Of a DNA stretch of 64,000 bases, positions 45,017 through 54,712 are shown piece after piece. Numbering within the stretch: the first letter of the stretch is position 1; the number at the start of each line of letters is the position of its first letter. A program made the position numbers and the translations under genes. Below the pieces are notes generated by a model. That model saw nothing but the letters and a program-made list of their open reading frames with translations, did not search any database and was not told the DNA's origin. The stretch is from Pedobacter sp. MC2016-05 (lineage in GTDB: Bacteria; Bacteroidota; Bacteroidia; Sphingobacteriales; Sphingobacteriaceae): assembly GCF_026239735.1 (NCBI RefSeq), contig NZ_JAPIVT010000006.1, positions 1-64,000 on the forward strand. The letters are read 5' to 3'.

Positions 45017-45763
45017 TTAAGCAATATTTTCTAGATACCTTAAAACCTCTTCTTTCTTCCTGCTTGAAACCAGGATATTTTCCTTGTTTTCCATTTGCAA
45101 ATAACCTTCCCGATAGTATTTTTTAACGTATTTAAAATTAACCAGATACGATTGATGACATCTTAAGAAACCGAATGGCGTAAGTAAACCTTCATATTCT
45201 TTCAGGCCTTTTGATACTACAATTTCACGCCCGTCATTTAGAAAAAAACTGGTATAACCTTTATCGCTTTTGCAAAACATGATGTTTTCTATCGCTACCA
45301 CTTCAATATATTCGACACTTTTTAAAGCAATACGCTTGCTTGCCCCTACACCTTGTGCCAAATAATGGTCTTTAGCAATGGCCAATTGTTGCTGACCGAA
45401 ACTTTCATGCTCCCGGTGGTGATAACATTTGTTTAAAGTGGTGGTCAGTGATACCTCATCAATAGGCTTAAGCAAATAACCAAAAGCGCCCAAATTTAGG
45501 GCCTGAATAGCATATTGATCGTAAGCGGTGAGAAAAACTACCTGAAAATCGTTGATTCCAATGGTGTGAAAAAGGTTGAAACTGTCACCATCCTTTAAGC
45601 GGATATCAGCTAAAATAATATCTGGCTTTAATTCAGGGATTTCCTTTTCGGACACTGCTATTTCAGCAGCAAAGCCAACTACCTCTAAATAATCTATCTT
45701 TTTAACAATTTGCAAAATATGTTGCAAAATGCGGATTTCATCTTCCAAAATATAAAGTTTCAT
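45017..45763 (-). CDS. LytTR-type response regulator
   Basis: From ATG at 45763 (MKLYILEDEIRILQHILQIV) the product has 248 residues: a receiver with DIILADIRLKDGDSF (phospho-Asp) and YLLKPI, then a LytTR DNA-binding domain (RIALKSVEYIEVVAIENIMF to VNFKYVKKYYREGYL). An upstream in-frame ATG at 45826 would overlap the kinase gene and adds an atypical MVGGGLASK leader, so 45763 is preferred. It starts 10 bp after the kinase stop and so is co-transcribed with it. Confidence 0.88.
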   Translation of the reverse strand: MKLYILEDEIRILQHILQIVKKIDYLEVVGFAAEIAVSEKEIPELKPDIILADIRLKDGDSFNLFHTIGINDFQVVFLTAYDQYAIQALNLGAFGYLLKPIDEVSLTTTLNKCYHHREHESFGQQQLAIAKDHYLAQGVGASKRIALKSVEYIEVVAIENIMFCKSDKGYTSFFLNDGREIVVSKGLKEYEGLLTPFGFLRCHQSYLVNFKYVKKYYREGYLQMENKENILVSSRKKEEVLRYLENIA

Positions 45764-45773
45764 ATCAATCTTT

Positions 45774-47696
45774 TTAATCGTTAATAACTGGTATTGTAAT
45801 TTCGACGCTAACCCCCCTCCAACCATGTGCTTTTTTGTCTTTTACTTCAAATTCTGCATGCTGGTTATTTGATTTAAACAGTAATTCAAACCGTTCTTTT
45901 AATATAATTTGGGCCAAGGATTGTTTTTTCGGCGTATTTGCTGGCTTTTCTACCAATCCACTACCGTTATCATCCACCTCAATCAACAACAAATCACCCT
46001 TTAATTTAAAAGAAATCATGAGCAAACCTTTGTAGGCAATATTTCGGAAACCATGCTCAATTGCATTTTCTACGAAAGGTTGGATCAGCATGGGTGGAAT
46101 GAGTGTTTCGTTTACATTGAGTTGCTGATCTACATCAATTTGATAATCGAACACGCCTGCATAGCGCATTTGCTGCAGCTGGATGTAATTGTTTAATGAA
46201 GTTACCTCCTCGGCTATTTCAATAAAATCTTTTCTGTTTTGTTCTAAAATGCCGCGGAGCAGGCCCGAGAATGATTTAAGATAGCGTACCGATTCATCAA
46301 TATGTCCTGATGCTACAATACTTTGCAAATTGGCAATGGCATTGAAAATAAAGTGCGGATTTAACTGGGCTTGAAGCATTTTTTGCTCCATGTTAAGGCG
46401 TTGATTTTCTGATTTCAATAAATTATTTTTCGATTTCAAACGCTGCTGGCGATAGATGATAACGAAGAAAGAAATTACCCCGATAAAAATAAGTACGAGT
46501 AAAAACATCGATGAACGTTGTTGCTTAATAATCGTTTCATTCAGTTTATTTCGCCCTTTTAATTCTGCAATATTCCGATCTTTTTTTTCCGTTTCGTACT
46601 GCTCATGCATTTCTGCAACCTTAACCGATTCGATGGCTTCATTATTTTTAAGTTCAATTCTGTGCGATGCTTGCGCCGCTTCCAATGCTTTGGCATATTC
46701 CCCCTTTGATTTATACGCATCAATCAGCCCATTGTAATAAACGCTTTTTTGCTTTCCAGATAAATCATTTTTTTCGAATGCAATACCTTCTTTATAATAC
46801 TTGATAGCAGAATCGGGTTGATTGTTCCTGGTAAAACTCGTGGCCAAATTGTTAAAAGCAATATCGTTGAGGTTATCGGTTCTCTTCAGATAGTTAAAAT
46901 ATCGTTTACTAGAAGCCACAGCTTTTGCCGAAAGGCCTTGCTGACTATAAATCTGCGCCTCGTTATCATAAGTGCGGGCCAAAGCTAAGCTATCGCCAAT
47001 TTGCCTGGCCAATATTCGAGCCTGGTTGTTGTAAAACTCCATTTTTTTGAAGTTCGCCAACCGGGAAGCCAATAGAAAAGAGATATCAAAATAGCGCTGT
47101 TTAACTGCTGGATGAGATTTAAACGGATGATTATTAAAGTAAACAGCTGCATATTCCAACGATTTTTTTGCGTTCTGATTTTGGAAGTAAGCCTGTGCCA
47201 GCAAATCGTAAAAACGATAAGTTAGTCGGCTATTTGCACCTTCTGCTAATTTCATGGCAGCAAATATCTTGCTTGTCAACGCAGACTCAACCATGGAGCC
47301 ATTACCCATGTTTTGTGCCAGAATTCCATAGGTTTTTAAAAGCGCTAATTCATCATTCGGTTTGTTAGATTTTATCTTTTGATATTCGTTTATCGCACTA
47401 TCGCGTTTTTTTTCCATGCCATATTTTCTGGCTTTGAAATAGTGATAATATGGATTAGCCCCTTTATTTGCAGAATTACTTAATAGACTATCCTCTTTAA
47501 AAACTATTTTTTTAACCTTAAACGCCGGGAGTGTATCTAGAGCAATGATGAACGATAAATAATCTTTTTTACCAATTACAACCTGATTGGCCTTTTGCTT
47601 GCCGTTGCTTTTACCATCCCTATTTCTGCAAGAGGAAATAAAAAGGAAACTTAAGATAGCGCAAATGGCTAATGCAGTTCTTGCAGTGATATTCAT
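45774..47696 (-). CDS. LytS/YehU-type sensor histidine kinase with TPR sensor domain
   Basis: From ATG at 47696 (MNITARTALAICAILSFLFI, lipid-type SSC at about 22) it has 640 residues. A TPR-like helical sensor occupies about 70-400 (periplasmic), then a TM helix (MFLLVLIFIGVISFFVIIY), a coiled coil and the His_kinase domain with NPHFIFNAIANLQSIV, the LytS phospho-His motif, and HATPase N-box NAIEHGFRNI. The 33-residue upstream extension starting at 47795 is not signal-like. It pairs with the LytTR regulator downstream. Targets and ligand unknown. Confidence 0.85.
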   Translation of the reverse strand: MNITARTALAICAILSFLFISSCRNRDGKSNGKQKANQVVIGKKDYLSFIIALDTLPAFKVKKIVFKEDSLLSNSANKGANPYYHYFKARKYGMEKKRDSAINEYQKIKSNKPNDELALLKTYGILAQNMGNGSMVESALTSKIFAAMKLAEGANSRLTYRFYDLLAQAYFQNQNAKKSLEYAAVYFNNHPFKSHPAVKQRYFDISFLLASRLANFKKMEFYNNQARILARQIGDSLALARTYDNEAQIYSQQGLSAKAVASSKRYFNYLKRTDNLNDIAFNNLATSFTRNNQPDSAIKYYKEGIAFEKNDLSGKQKSVYYNGLIDAYKSKGEYAKALEAAQASHRIELKNNEAIESVKVAEMHEQYETEKKDRNIAELKGRNKLNETIIKQQRSSMFLLVLIFIGVISFFVIIYRQQRLKSKNNLLKSENQRLNMEQKMLQAQLNPHFIFNAIANLQSIVASGHIDESVRYLKSFSGLLRGILEQNRKDFIEIAEEVTSLNNYIQLQQMRYAGVFDYQIDVDQQLNVNETLIPPMLIQPFVENAIEHGFRNIAYKGLLMISFKLKGDLLLIEVDDNGSGLVEKPANTPKKQSLAQIILKERFELLFKSNNQHAEFEVKDKKAHGWRGVSVEITIPVIND

Positions 47697-48015
47697 TAAT
47701 GCGGAGGTTGACTTCTTTAAAATTTGTAAATATTCTCTAAATATAGAAATAGAAATTTCCCTAAAAGAATCAGTTGAACATTCGTAGTTTTTCATTCCAT
47801 ATCCGTATTACTTCAATACTTATTTGATTTTTCAGGAACCTTATTCAACTCGAACAGCAGAAATTGAAAGAAACCAAACGAATATCAGTTGCGCACCAGC
47901 AGCTGTAGGTTAGTCTTTTTTTTGAAATACATTTCTCTACAACTTCAAATCGGAAACAAGAAACCATCCTCTGATTTCTCAAAACTATTAACCATTTACT
48001 TAAAACAAAAAAATC
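47697..48015. other. Intergenic region upstream of secreted-protein cluster
   Basis: No gene in about 320 bp. It holds the divergent promoters of the kinase gene and the 112-residue protein. AT-rich, with no hairpin of note except loosely paired segments. Confidence 0.4.
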
Positions 48016-48354
48016 ATGAAAAAATTATTCTTTGCATTGATTTGCACCGCAATTGGCTTTAGCGCTTCAGCCAGTAATTTAACTTCAAAAAGAGAGGCAA
48101 CTACAGAAACTAAAATTGAAGTTGCACCTACATTTAAAATGAATAACAGCATTGAAACTGGAAAGCTAAGCGCAGAAAAACTGGGTTTCTTCCGCAGGCA
48201 AATGAATTTCACCTTTACTGATGCCTGTGGCAAGTCATACGTTGTATACGTTTCTGGTCCTAGTAGCGCATCTAACTACTCATTATGGGAAACCGCAAAC
48301 ATTCATTTTAGGGGAAATGTAATGGCTGACTACTGGGGTTGCTACAGAATGTAA
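48016..48354 (+). CDS. Small secreted protein, paralogue 1
   Basis: 112 residues, signal peptide MKKLFFALICTAIGFSASAS. Mature part has an acidic linker, then LGFFRRQMNFTFTDACGKSY and a C-terminal YWGCYRM with two Cys (about 75 and 110). The same FxRR... FxxTDxCG ... GCY framework is in the next gene (48413-48751). The two are tandem paralogues. Function unknown. Both precede a GLPGLI and TonB-like receptor gene. Confidence 0.8.
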   Translation: MKKLFFALICTAIGFSASASNLTSKREATTETKIEVAPTFKMNNSIETGKLSAEKLGFFRRQMNFTFTDACGKSYVVYVSGPSSASNYSLWETANIHFRGNVMADYWGCYRM

Positions 48355-48412
48355 TCGTTTGTAAGGCACCTACCAACAATACATTATTCAATCAAAAATT
48401 AAATAAACAATC

Positions 48413-48751
48413 ATGAAAAAACTATTAATCGCACTGGCCTTTGCCATGCTAGGAACTGCATCATTCGCCAGTGATTCTAAACCCGTGAAAACAACATCTA
48501 TCATCAATAGTACCGTTGAAACAAGTTCATTATCTACAAAAATAGTGAAGGTAAATATTGGAAGTGAAACCAGCGCTCTATTGCGCAGAGAGAAAATTTT
48601 CCTATATACAGATCCTTGTGGTGTTAAATGGCAAATTCACGTATTTGCTCCCGATGGCACTGATAACCTGAGCATGTTCCTGGTTGGCAACAACTTTTTT
48701 TGGCAAGGCGTTAATTCAAGTTCTGACGGTTGCTACCATAACCAACCATAA
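48413..48751 (+). CDS. Small secreted protein, paralogue 2
   Basis: 112 residues, signal peptide MKKLLIALAFAMLGTASFAS. Conserved with the preceding gene in ALLRREKIFLYTDPCGVKWQ and SSSDGCYHNQP. The two Cys positions are kept. Identity outside the signal and the C-terminal half is low. 58 bp separates the genes and an A-rich leader precedes each start. Confidence 0.8.
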   Translation: MKKLLIALAFAMLGTASFASDSKPVKTTSIINSTVETSSLSTKIVKVNIGSETSALLRREKIFLYTDPCGVKWQIHVFAPDGTDNLSMFLVGNNFFWQGVNSSSDGCYHNQP

Positions 48752-48803
48752 ATTTAAAAAAATAAAATAGAGTAAAAGGATGGTTTCTTTAATAAAAGTT
48801 AAG

Positions 48804-49643
48804 ATGAAAAAATACTTCAAATTTATATTACCAGCATTACTATTAGGTGCTTTATATTCCTTTAAATATAAAAGCAGCGGGCAAGAAGATCAACCTACCG
48901 CAATGGCTTACTATCATTTTTACCACATTAAAGACAGTACCCAAACGGGTAGATTATATAGTGAAGATTTTATCCTCGCTTTTAATACCAAAAAAAGTTT
49001 CTACAGTAGTCAAACCCGAGTTAAGCAAGATTCTACCGTTCAGGCCATTTTAGCTGCAGCAGAAGCAAAAAACAGCGACGTAGTTGATATGGGCACCTAT
49101 TTACCCGTTACCGAAGATGACATTTACATCAACAATGGTAAGATTTCAATTGTAAAAAATACTCCTCAACAACATTATTTAATTACTGAAATTCCCGATA
49201 AAATCAATTGGAAGATTGACAAGGAAACCAAAGATTTGCTGGGTTACACTTGCCAAAAGGCTACTGGCATTTGCAAAGGCAGAAAATATACAGCCTGGTT
49301 TACAACAGATATTCCGGCGAGCTTTGGCCCATGGAAACTACAGGGTTTACCCGGTTTAATTTTAGAGGCTTATGATGACCGTCATTTCATCAAATTTACC
49401 TGTACAAAATTGGTCACTCAAGAGAATCTACAAAACGTTAAACCAATCAATATTCCAGCAGATGCAATTTCAACAAACATGAAAGAGTATGAGCAAATGA
49501 AGAAAGCTCAGGCTGATGGTTTTAATATGTTCGGCAATGATAGCGGAATTACCGTTGATAAGATCACTTCAAGCGGAGGAAATAGTAACACTGCCCCAAG
49601 AAAAAAATTTGCCATTAATTATCCCTTGGAATTAACCGATTAA
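48804..49643 (+). CDS. GLPGLI family protein
   Basis: The family signature LQGLPGLILEA is present at about residue 185. Start taken at 48804 (MKKYFKFILPALLLGALYSFK, a signal-like sequence). An upstream in-frame ATG at 48780 has GGA-rich sequence closer to it (AAAAGGATGG) and cannot be excluded. Length about 279 residues. GLPGLI proteins are secreted, of unknown function, and regularly encoded next to a TonB-receptor-like gene, as here 10 bp downstream. Confidence 0.9.
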   Translation: MKKYFKFILPALLLGALYSFKYKSSGQEDQPTAMAYYHFYHIKDSTQTGRLYSEDFILAFNTKKSFYSSQTRVKQDSTVQAILAAAEAKNSDVVDMGTYLPVTEDDIYINNGKISIVKNTPQQHYLITEIPDKINWKIDKETKDLLGYTCQKATGICKGRKYTAWFTTDIPASFGPWKLQGLPGLILEAYDDRHFIKFTCTKLVTQENLQNVKPINIPADAISTNMKEYEQMKKAQADGFNMFGNDSGITVDKITSSGGNSNTAPRKKFAINYPLELTD

Positions 49644-49653
49644 GCTCAAAGAT

Positions 49654-52326
49654 TTGTTAAAGAAAGGCTTCCTTTTATGTTTACCACTATTATTTTGTGC
49701 GGCATTTTTATCCGCACAAAATACCGTATCTGTAAGTGGTTCGGTAAAAGATAGTATCGGCAATCCGGTTGCTTCGGCATCAATAGCTATCGTAAACCAA
49801 ACTGGAGCAGGCATTATCTTTGGTACCACGAATGATAAAGGTATGTTTAAATGTGATTTCCAAAGCGGTAATGAAAGCTACGCTATAAAGGTAACCGCAA
49901 TGGGTTTCCAGCAGTTTAACCAGGTCATTGAACAAAAAAACAACGAGCAGGTAAACGTGGTGCTTAAGCAAAAAAGTTATAAGCTTGCAGAGGTTACCAT
50001 CAAATCAAACGCTAAAATCAGCCTATCGAGCGATACCTTGAAATACAACGTTAAAGGTTTTCAGGAGTCTAATGATCGGGTAATCGGCGATGTGATCAAC
50101 CGCTTACCAGGAATTAAAATCGATGAAAATGGCGCTATAAGTTACAACGGTAAGCGCATTACCAATGTTTATATAGATGGTGATAATTTATTAGATGGCC
50201 GCTACAAAATGGCCACCAACAATGTTCCTGTTGGTGCTGTAGAGCAGGTGCAGGTGATAGAACGCGATCAACCCGTAAAGGCACTGAATGGGTTTATAAA
50301 CAGCAATAATGTTTCGCTAAACATTAAACTTACCGATAGTGCCAAAACGATGATGGTGAATTCGGCTTATCTGGGTGCAGGCAATAAGGCTTACGTGGCC
50401 GAGCTAAATAACCTAATCTTCAATAAAAAAATTAAAGTCATTAATACCTTTAAAACCAACAACATCGGCGAAAACCTTGAAGCCGAACAAGCGGTGTTAG
50501 GGCAGTCTTTTAATAATGAAGTGGCATTAAAACTCCCCAAAACCTTCCTATCAATGGAAAGTGAAACCCTGCCAAACCTGAAAGAAAAGTATTATTTGTT
50601 AAATAATGACTACTCGGGCAGCATAAATGCTTTGATAAAAATGAAAGCAGACTGGGGCTTGCGCTTAAATTTATCTACACTCCAATTGAAACGAAAATTT
50701 CAGTACAATAACACCGTAAATTATTTTTTAGGCAATACCGATACCATCCGGTTTAATGAGTTTCAAGACAACGTTTACAAATTAAATCAATGGCACGCCG
50801 AAGCGCAACTTGAAAAAAACAGCAAATCCGTTTATTTCAAATCAATTACAAAATTTGAAATTCCAAAATGGAAAAGAAATGGCAATACCATACAAAATGA
50901 GCAAGATTTCGGGCAGAGCCAACCCACCAATCAGTTATCCATCAGTAATGAAACCAATTTGGTAAAGGCTTTAGGTGTGAATAACATTTTGCAATACAAT
51001 GGTCTGGTACAATATTATAAAATAGATGAAAACCTGAAAATTGCGCCAGGCATTCAGCAAAATATTGTAAATGGTGGTGCTGACTACTTAGCGTTAAATC
51101 AGCAATCGAGCACTAAAAACATATTCATCAATCAATCTTCCACTTTTAAAACCAAGTTTAATCGCTTTGTTTTATCGGCTGCAGCTGGTGCTTCTTACGA
51201 ACATAATCGATTAAACAGCCAACTCTACAAAACCGATAGCACCAATAATATCACATCGGTTGGGAACCAATTTAAAAACGATATCGGGTTTGATAATTTA
51301 GGCTTATATGGACGAATGTCGGTACTTTATCTCTTGAAAAAAGGATCGATCAATCTGGAGGCAAGTCCAACTCTTAACAACATCAATTATTCCGAGGCAG
51401 AGAAAAGCACTGCTAAAAAGAACACATACTTTGTGTTAAATCCGATTATAGAATTTAGAAAAACCCTGGGAAAGTACAGTGAGCTGAATGCAAGATTTGC
51501 CCAACAAACGCAATTTGGACAAGTTAACGACATTTACAGTGGCACCATCTTAGTTAACTACCGGCAATTTAATTTTAACGACACACCTTTACCGAAAACA
51601 GATCTGACTAACTTTAATTTGAGGTATTCTTACCGAAAGCCACTAAAAATGCTTTTTTACAACCTTATGTTCGGCTTCGACAGAACAAATCAAAACTTTA
51701 TCAATTCTTATACTTTGGATAGCGGACTGACAAAATCGGTAGCCATCGATTTCAGGAACACTATCGAACAGTATTCCTTAAATGGCAACATTTCTAAATA
51801 TATTTTTCCACTCGAAATAAATATTGCTGCAAACGGAAGCTTAAGCATGCAAAAAGGAAACAATTTTTATAACGGTGAGATTACGCCCTTTAAAAGCTAT
51901 CAGCTTAACACGGGATTAAGCTTAAGAAAAAAGCTGTTTTCGAAAGTTACACTATCGGTGGCCGGAGACTTAAGCAGATCGTTAAACAAACAAGAAAGTC
52001 TGAGCGGACCGATTGAAAATGAATCGGCAAACGAAAAAATAAAGGGCGAATGGTTACACAATTTGAGTTCAGCGCTATCTTATGCCCTAACCTATAACTT
52101 CGTTTCTTACCGTCAGTTTTCGCAAGAACCCATCCGTAATCAGTTTTTAGATTTCAACTTAAAATATGCCCCCACTAACTGGAAAAGTTTCTTCGAATTT
52201 CAATGTGTCAATTTGATTAACCAGCGAGCCTACCAACAAATCACTTCTTCTGCAAACCAATTATCAACTTACCAAATGCCATTGCGACCAAGAACTTTTC
52301 TAATCAAGTATTCATTTACTTTTTAA
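49654..52326 (+). CDS. TonB-dependent receptor-like outer-membrane protein
   Basis: 890 residues from a TTG start (49654), which gives a good signal peptide (LLCLPLLFCAAFLSAQ). Carboxypeptidase-regulatory-like domain (VSVSGSVKDSIGNPVASASI), plug-like part (VIGDVINRLPGIKIDENGAI, RITNVYIDGDNLLDGRYKM) and a long barrel ending in PRTFLIKYSFTF. It lacks a SusD partner. The pairing with a GLPGLI gene is a known but uncharacterised arrangement. Possibly binds or exports or imports the small secreted proteins encoded upstream, by context only. Confidence 0.82.
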   Translation: MLKKGFLLCLPLLFCAAFLSAQNTVSVSGSVKDSIGNPVASASIAIVNQTGAGIIFGTTNDKGMFKCDFQSGNESYAIKVTAMGFQQFNQVIEQKNNEQVNVVLKQKSYKLAEVTIKSNAKISLSSDTLKYNVKGFQESNDRVIGDVINRLPGIKIDENGAISYNGKRITNVYIDGDNLLDGRYKMATNNVPVGAVEQVQVIERDQPVKALNGFINSNNVSLNIKLTDSAKTMMVNSAYLGAGNKAYVAELNNLIFNKKIKVINTFKTNNIGENLEAEQAVLGQSFNNEVALKLPKTFLSMESETLPNLKEKYYLLNNDYSGSINALIKMKADWGLRLNLSTLQLKRKFQYNNTVNYFLGNTDTIRFNEFQDNVYKLNQWHAEAQLEKNSKSVYFKSITKFEIPKWKRNGNTIQNEQDFGQSQPTNQLSISNETNLVKALGVNNILQYNGLVQYYKIDENLKIAPGIQQNIVNGGADYLALNQQSSTKNIFINQSSTFKTKFNRFVLSAAAGASYEHNRLNSQLYKTDSTNNITSVGNQFKNDIGFDNLGLYGRMSVLYLLKKGSINLEASPTLNNINYSEAEKSTAKKNTYFVLNPIIEFRKTLGKYSELNARFAQQTQFGQVNDIYSGTILVNYRQFNFNDTPLPKTDLTNFNLRYSYRKPLKMLFYNLMFGFDRTNQNFINSYTLDSGLTKSVAIDFRNTIEQYSLNGNISKYIFPLEINIAANGSLSMQKGNNFYNGEITPFKSYQLNTGLSLRKKLFSKVTLSVAGDLSRSLNKQESLSGPIENESANEKIKGEWLHNLSSALSYALTYNFVSYRQFSQEPIRNQFLDFNLKYAPTNWKSFFEFQCVNLINQRAYQQITSSANQLSTYQMPLRPRTFLIKYSFTF

Positions 52327-52444
52327 TTAAAAATTTGCAAATAATCGTACAGAACGATTAGATTATAATGTAGGAGGATCAAATACAAACCTTTGCCTTT
52401 CGTAGCGATGATCAGTACTCTATTTAATTTTAGATCAAAAAAAT

Positions 52445-52963
52445 ATGAAAACCTATAATTACCTGGAAGTAAATCAAGGCAAGGGAGTTGGCTTTGCACT
52501 GGCATACATTGCCCTAATAGTTGTAATCTTATCTGTTATTTTCGGAGGTTTTGGAGGTCTTGCAGATGCTGTAAATAATTTTGGCAGTGGTAAAGTCTTG
52601 GGGTTTTTGGCAGGTATAGTGCTCATTCTACCCATTTTCTTTCTGATCAGGTTGATTTATCCAAAAGTAAGCATTAACACCAATACGACTATGCTAACCA
52701 TCGTAAAGAAAACCCAGCCAGATTTACTCATTCATTACAATGAAATTTATGCAGTTGCACTTAATGCACAACGTTTAAATACACTTACGCTTTATGGGAA
52801 ATCGAACGAAGTGCTATTCCATATCCAGCCATTTAACAATCATCAATTGATGCCGGAATTGGTAAATGAGATTTTGAAAAGCAATACGTTCAGGAAATCA
52901 GTTACGCAAAAGAAATTGCTAAACACCACTTACGATATGATCGTTTATCAACGCAGTTATTGA
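52445..52963 (+). CDS. Small membrane protein, unknown function
   Basis: 172 residues with two TM helices (about 17-40 GFALAYIALIVVILSVIFGG and 50-72 LGFLAGIVLILPIFFLIRLI), then a cytoplasmic beta-rich domain (YPKVSINTNTTMLTIVKKTQ). Resembles general small inner-membrane proteins with a PH-like tail. No family assigned. Confidence 0.7.
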   Translation: MKTYNYLEVNQGKGVGFALAYIALIVVILSVIFGGFGGLADAVNNFGSGKVLGFLAGIVLILPIFFLIRLIYPKVSINTNTTMLTIVKKTQPDLLIHYNEIYAVALNAQRLNTLTLYGKSNEVLFHIQPFNNHQLMPELVNEILKSNTFRKSVTQKKLLNTTYDMIVYQRSY

Positions 52964-52978
52964 TTGTAAAGATGTTTG

Positions 52979-53614
52979 CTACACGCTAAAATCGACAAGT
53001 ATACTCTGAAAATTTTGCCAGAAAGATGGGTTAACATCGAAACCAATAAACGACACACCAAAACCCATTAGAATAAGCCCAACGCTAGACAAATATTTAA
53101 TTTTTTGACGAATGATTTGATAAATTTCCTTCTTTTGAGAATGGGTTAAAGCATCTAAAGTGACCAGTCGCTTTTTCTCCAGTTTAGTTTCAATTTCCAA
53201 ATGAATACCAGTCCATTTGTTTTCTAACAAATAGATATTTAACAATTGGGAATAAGGCAAAAACGTTAATGGATTTAAATCAAAAGCTGTTTTTTCCATC
53301 TTACTTTTCCCTGTAATTTCTTTAAAGTAAAACCCTTTATTATCTATTTTGGCCCGAATAATTCCATTTCTACTTTTCAAAGTAAAATAACCGAAGATGA
53401 TGAACATCAGCTTCAAAAAGAGCATTAACAAAGAAGCAAATAAGTTCGCCACACCTCTAAAATCGATCACCATACTTTGAAAATTTTGCCAGAAAGATTG
53501 GTTAACATCGAAACCAATAAACGACAGACCAAAACCCATTAGCATTAAAATAAGTCCAATTAAAGTAGCCCTAACACTAGATAGATAATAAATTTTTTCA
53601 GGCATATTTTTCAT
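52979..53614 (-). CDS. Membrane protein with duplicated terminal segments
   Basis: 211 residues with a hydrophobic N-terminal segment (IYYLSSV ... GFDVNQSFWQNFQSMVIDF, about 8-52) that is repeated at the C-terminus (IKYLSSVGLILMGFGVSFIG and FDVNPSFWQNFQSILVDF, about 172-211). The corresponding DNA (52985-53102 and 53455-53594) is also largely conserved. The middle (about 55-170) has a TM helix and a soluble part (FYFKEITGKSKMEKTAFDLN). It looks like a recombinational end-swap between tandem paralogues. Its start adjoins the stop of the next gene upstream. Confidence 0.7.
   Translation of the reverse strand: MKNMPEKIYYLSSVRATLIGLILMLMGFGLSFIGFDVNQSFWQNFQSMVIDFRGVANLFASLLMLFLKLMFIIFGYFTLKSRNGIIRAKIDNKGFYFKEITGKSKMEKTAFDLNPLTFLPYSQLLNIYLLENKWTGIHLEIETKLEKKRLVTLDALTHSQKKEIYQIIRQKIKYLSSVGLILMGFGVSFIGFDVNPSFWQNFQSILVDFSV
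52985..53102 (-). repeat. Duplicated coding segment, C-terminal copy
   Basis: This segment encodes the C-terminal repeat of the membrane protein. AATTTTGCCAGAAAGAT, GGTTAACATCGAAACC and AATAAACGACA are shared with 53455-53594. Confidence 0.8.
53455..53594 (-). repeat. Duplicated coding segment, N-terminal copy
   Basis: This segment encodes the N-terminal repeat of the membrane protein and shares long blocks with 52985-53102, with a 20-odd bp insertion near 53550. Confidence 0.8.
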
Positions 53615-53615
53615 G

Positions 53616-54674
53616 CTATTGCCTTACTTTAATCAGATACAACAATTTGGCACTTGGCGAGTAAAAGGAAAACCCATTTGGGGAGTGGTAAAATGCCGGA
53701 TTAAAAAGATCAGTGGCAGAACCAGCTTCCTCAACAGTAAACAAACTTGGTTTAAAGCCATTGTGCCGCTCTTTTTCTACAACCAGCTTTGGAACCATAA
53801 ATTCAAACTTTTTCCCGGCAATCTCAGTTTCAAAAAAACCTTTCCCTCGCCAATTATACACGCTAAAACCGCCATCGCCACCACCAATAACATGATAATA
53901 TTTCATCTTCTCCTCCTGATAAAAGTATAAAAGATTTACATCTTTAGGGATCTGGAAATCGACATCTCCACTCCTGAATACATCTTTTCGATACCTAAAT
54001 GGGCTCTCTTCATCTGGCACATTAAAATATCCCGGAAGTTGTTGCCACAACAACTGCCACTTTTTATCCTCATAAAAATACGTCTGCAAATACCATACAC
54101 TCTGATTTACCAGTGAACGCGAAAAATGATACTTTCCAGTTGCCTTGATTCCTTTGATTTTAGCTGTTACTCTTTCGTTCGTCCAGCTATTATCTCTATT
54201 CCATTCAATCACTTCATGTCTTGTGGTATCGCCATCTAATGGCCAGGAATTATAATAGCCACCTTTATCGCTGGTGTACACAATAAATTCCCCTATAAAG
54301 TTACCCCAATGGCTACTATAATCAACATAAATGGAATCCAGAACTTTGCCGGTCTTATCTATTTTATAATATCGGTTATCATGTTTGGTATCCTCATCAA
54401 CCTTGGCGTCACAATCTATAATTAACTGATCATCTACCGATTCAAAAATCCGAATCGGATTGGGTGAAGCGGCACTCGATACCACTACCCGAGCCAAAAA
54501 TTTTACATCAAAAACAGCAGAGTGATAATGTTCATTAATCTCTTGAAATGAAGTGTATCTCCCTTCCAGAGGAACATCGTTGCGGTCGATAATTAGCCTG
54601 TTGTTATAATAATATAGCGATACCGCCAAACCAATTACCAGTGTAATACCAATCCCCAGCCAAATCTTTTTCAT
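53616..54674 (-). CDS. Membrane-anchored protein, unknown function
   Basis: 352 residues. One N-terminal TM helix (IWLGIGITLVIGLAVSLYYY), then a mostly beta extracytoplasmic domain with KFLARVVVSSAASPNPIRIF, IIDCDAKVDEDTKHDNRYYK and GGGDGGFSVYNWRGKGFF. No recognised family. It is within the minus-strand cluster 52979-59146 of predicted secreted or anchored proteins. Confidence 0.7.
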   Translation of the reverse strand: MKKIWLGIGITLVIGLAVSLYYYNNRLIIDRNDVPLEGRYTSFQEINEHYHSAVFDVKFLARVVVSSAASPNPIRIFESVDDQLIIDCDAKVDEDTKHDNRYYKIDKTGKVLDSIYVDYSSHWGNFIGEFIVYTSDKGGYYNSWPLDGDTTRHEVIEWNRDNSWTNERVTAKIKGIKATGKYHFSRSLVNQSVWYLQTYFYEDKKWQLLWQQLPGYFNVPDEESPFRYRKDVFRSGDVDFQIPKDVNLLYFYQEEKMKYYHVIGGGDGGFSVYNWRGKGFFETEIAGKKFEFMVPKLVVEKERHNGFKPSLFTVEEAGSATDLFNPAFYHSPNGFSFYSPSAKLLYLIKVRQ

Positions 54675-54712
54675 TTCAAAACTGAAAATTATTTAAAAAA
54701 CGTATAAAGAAC

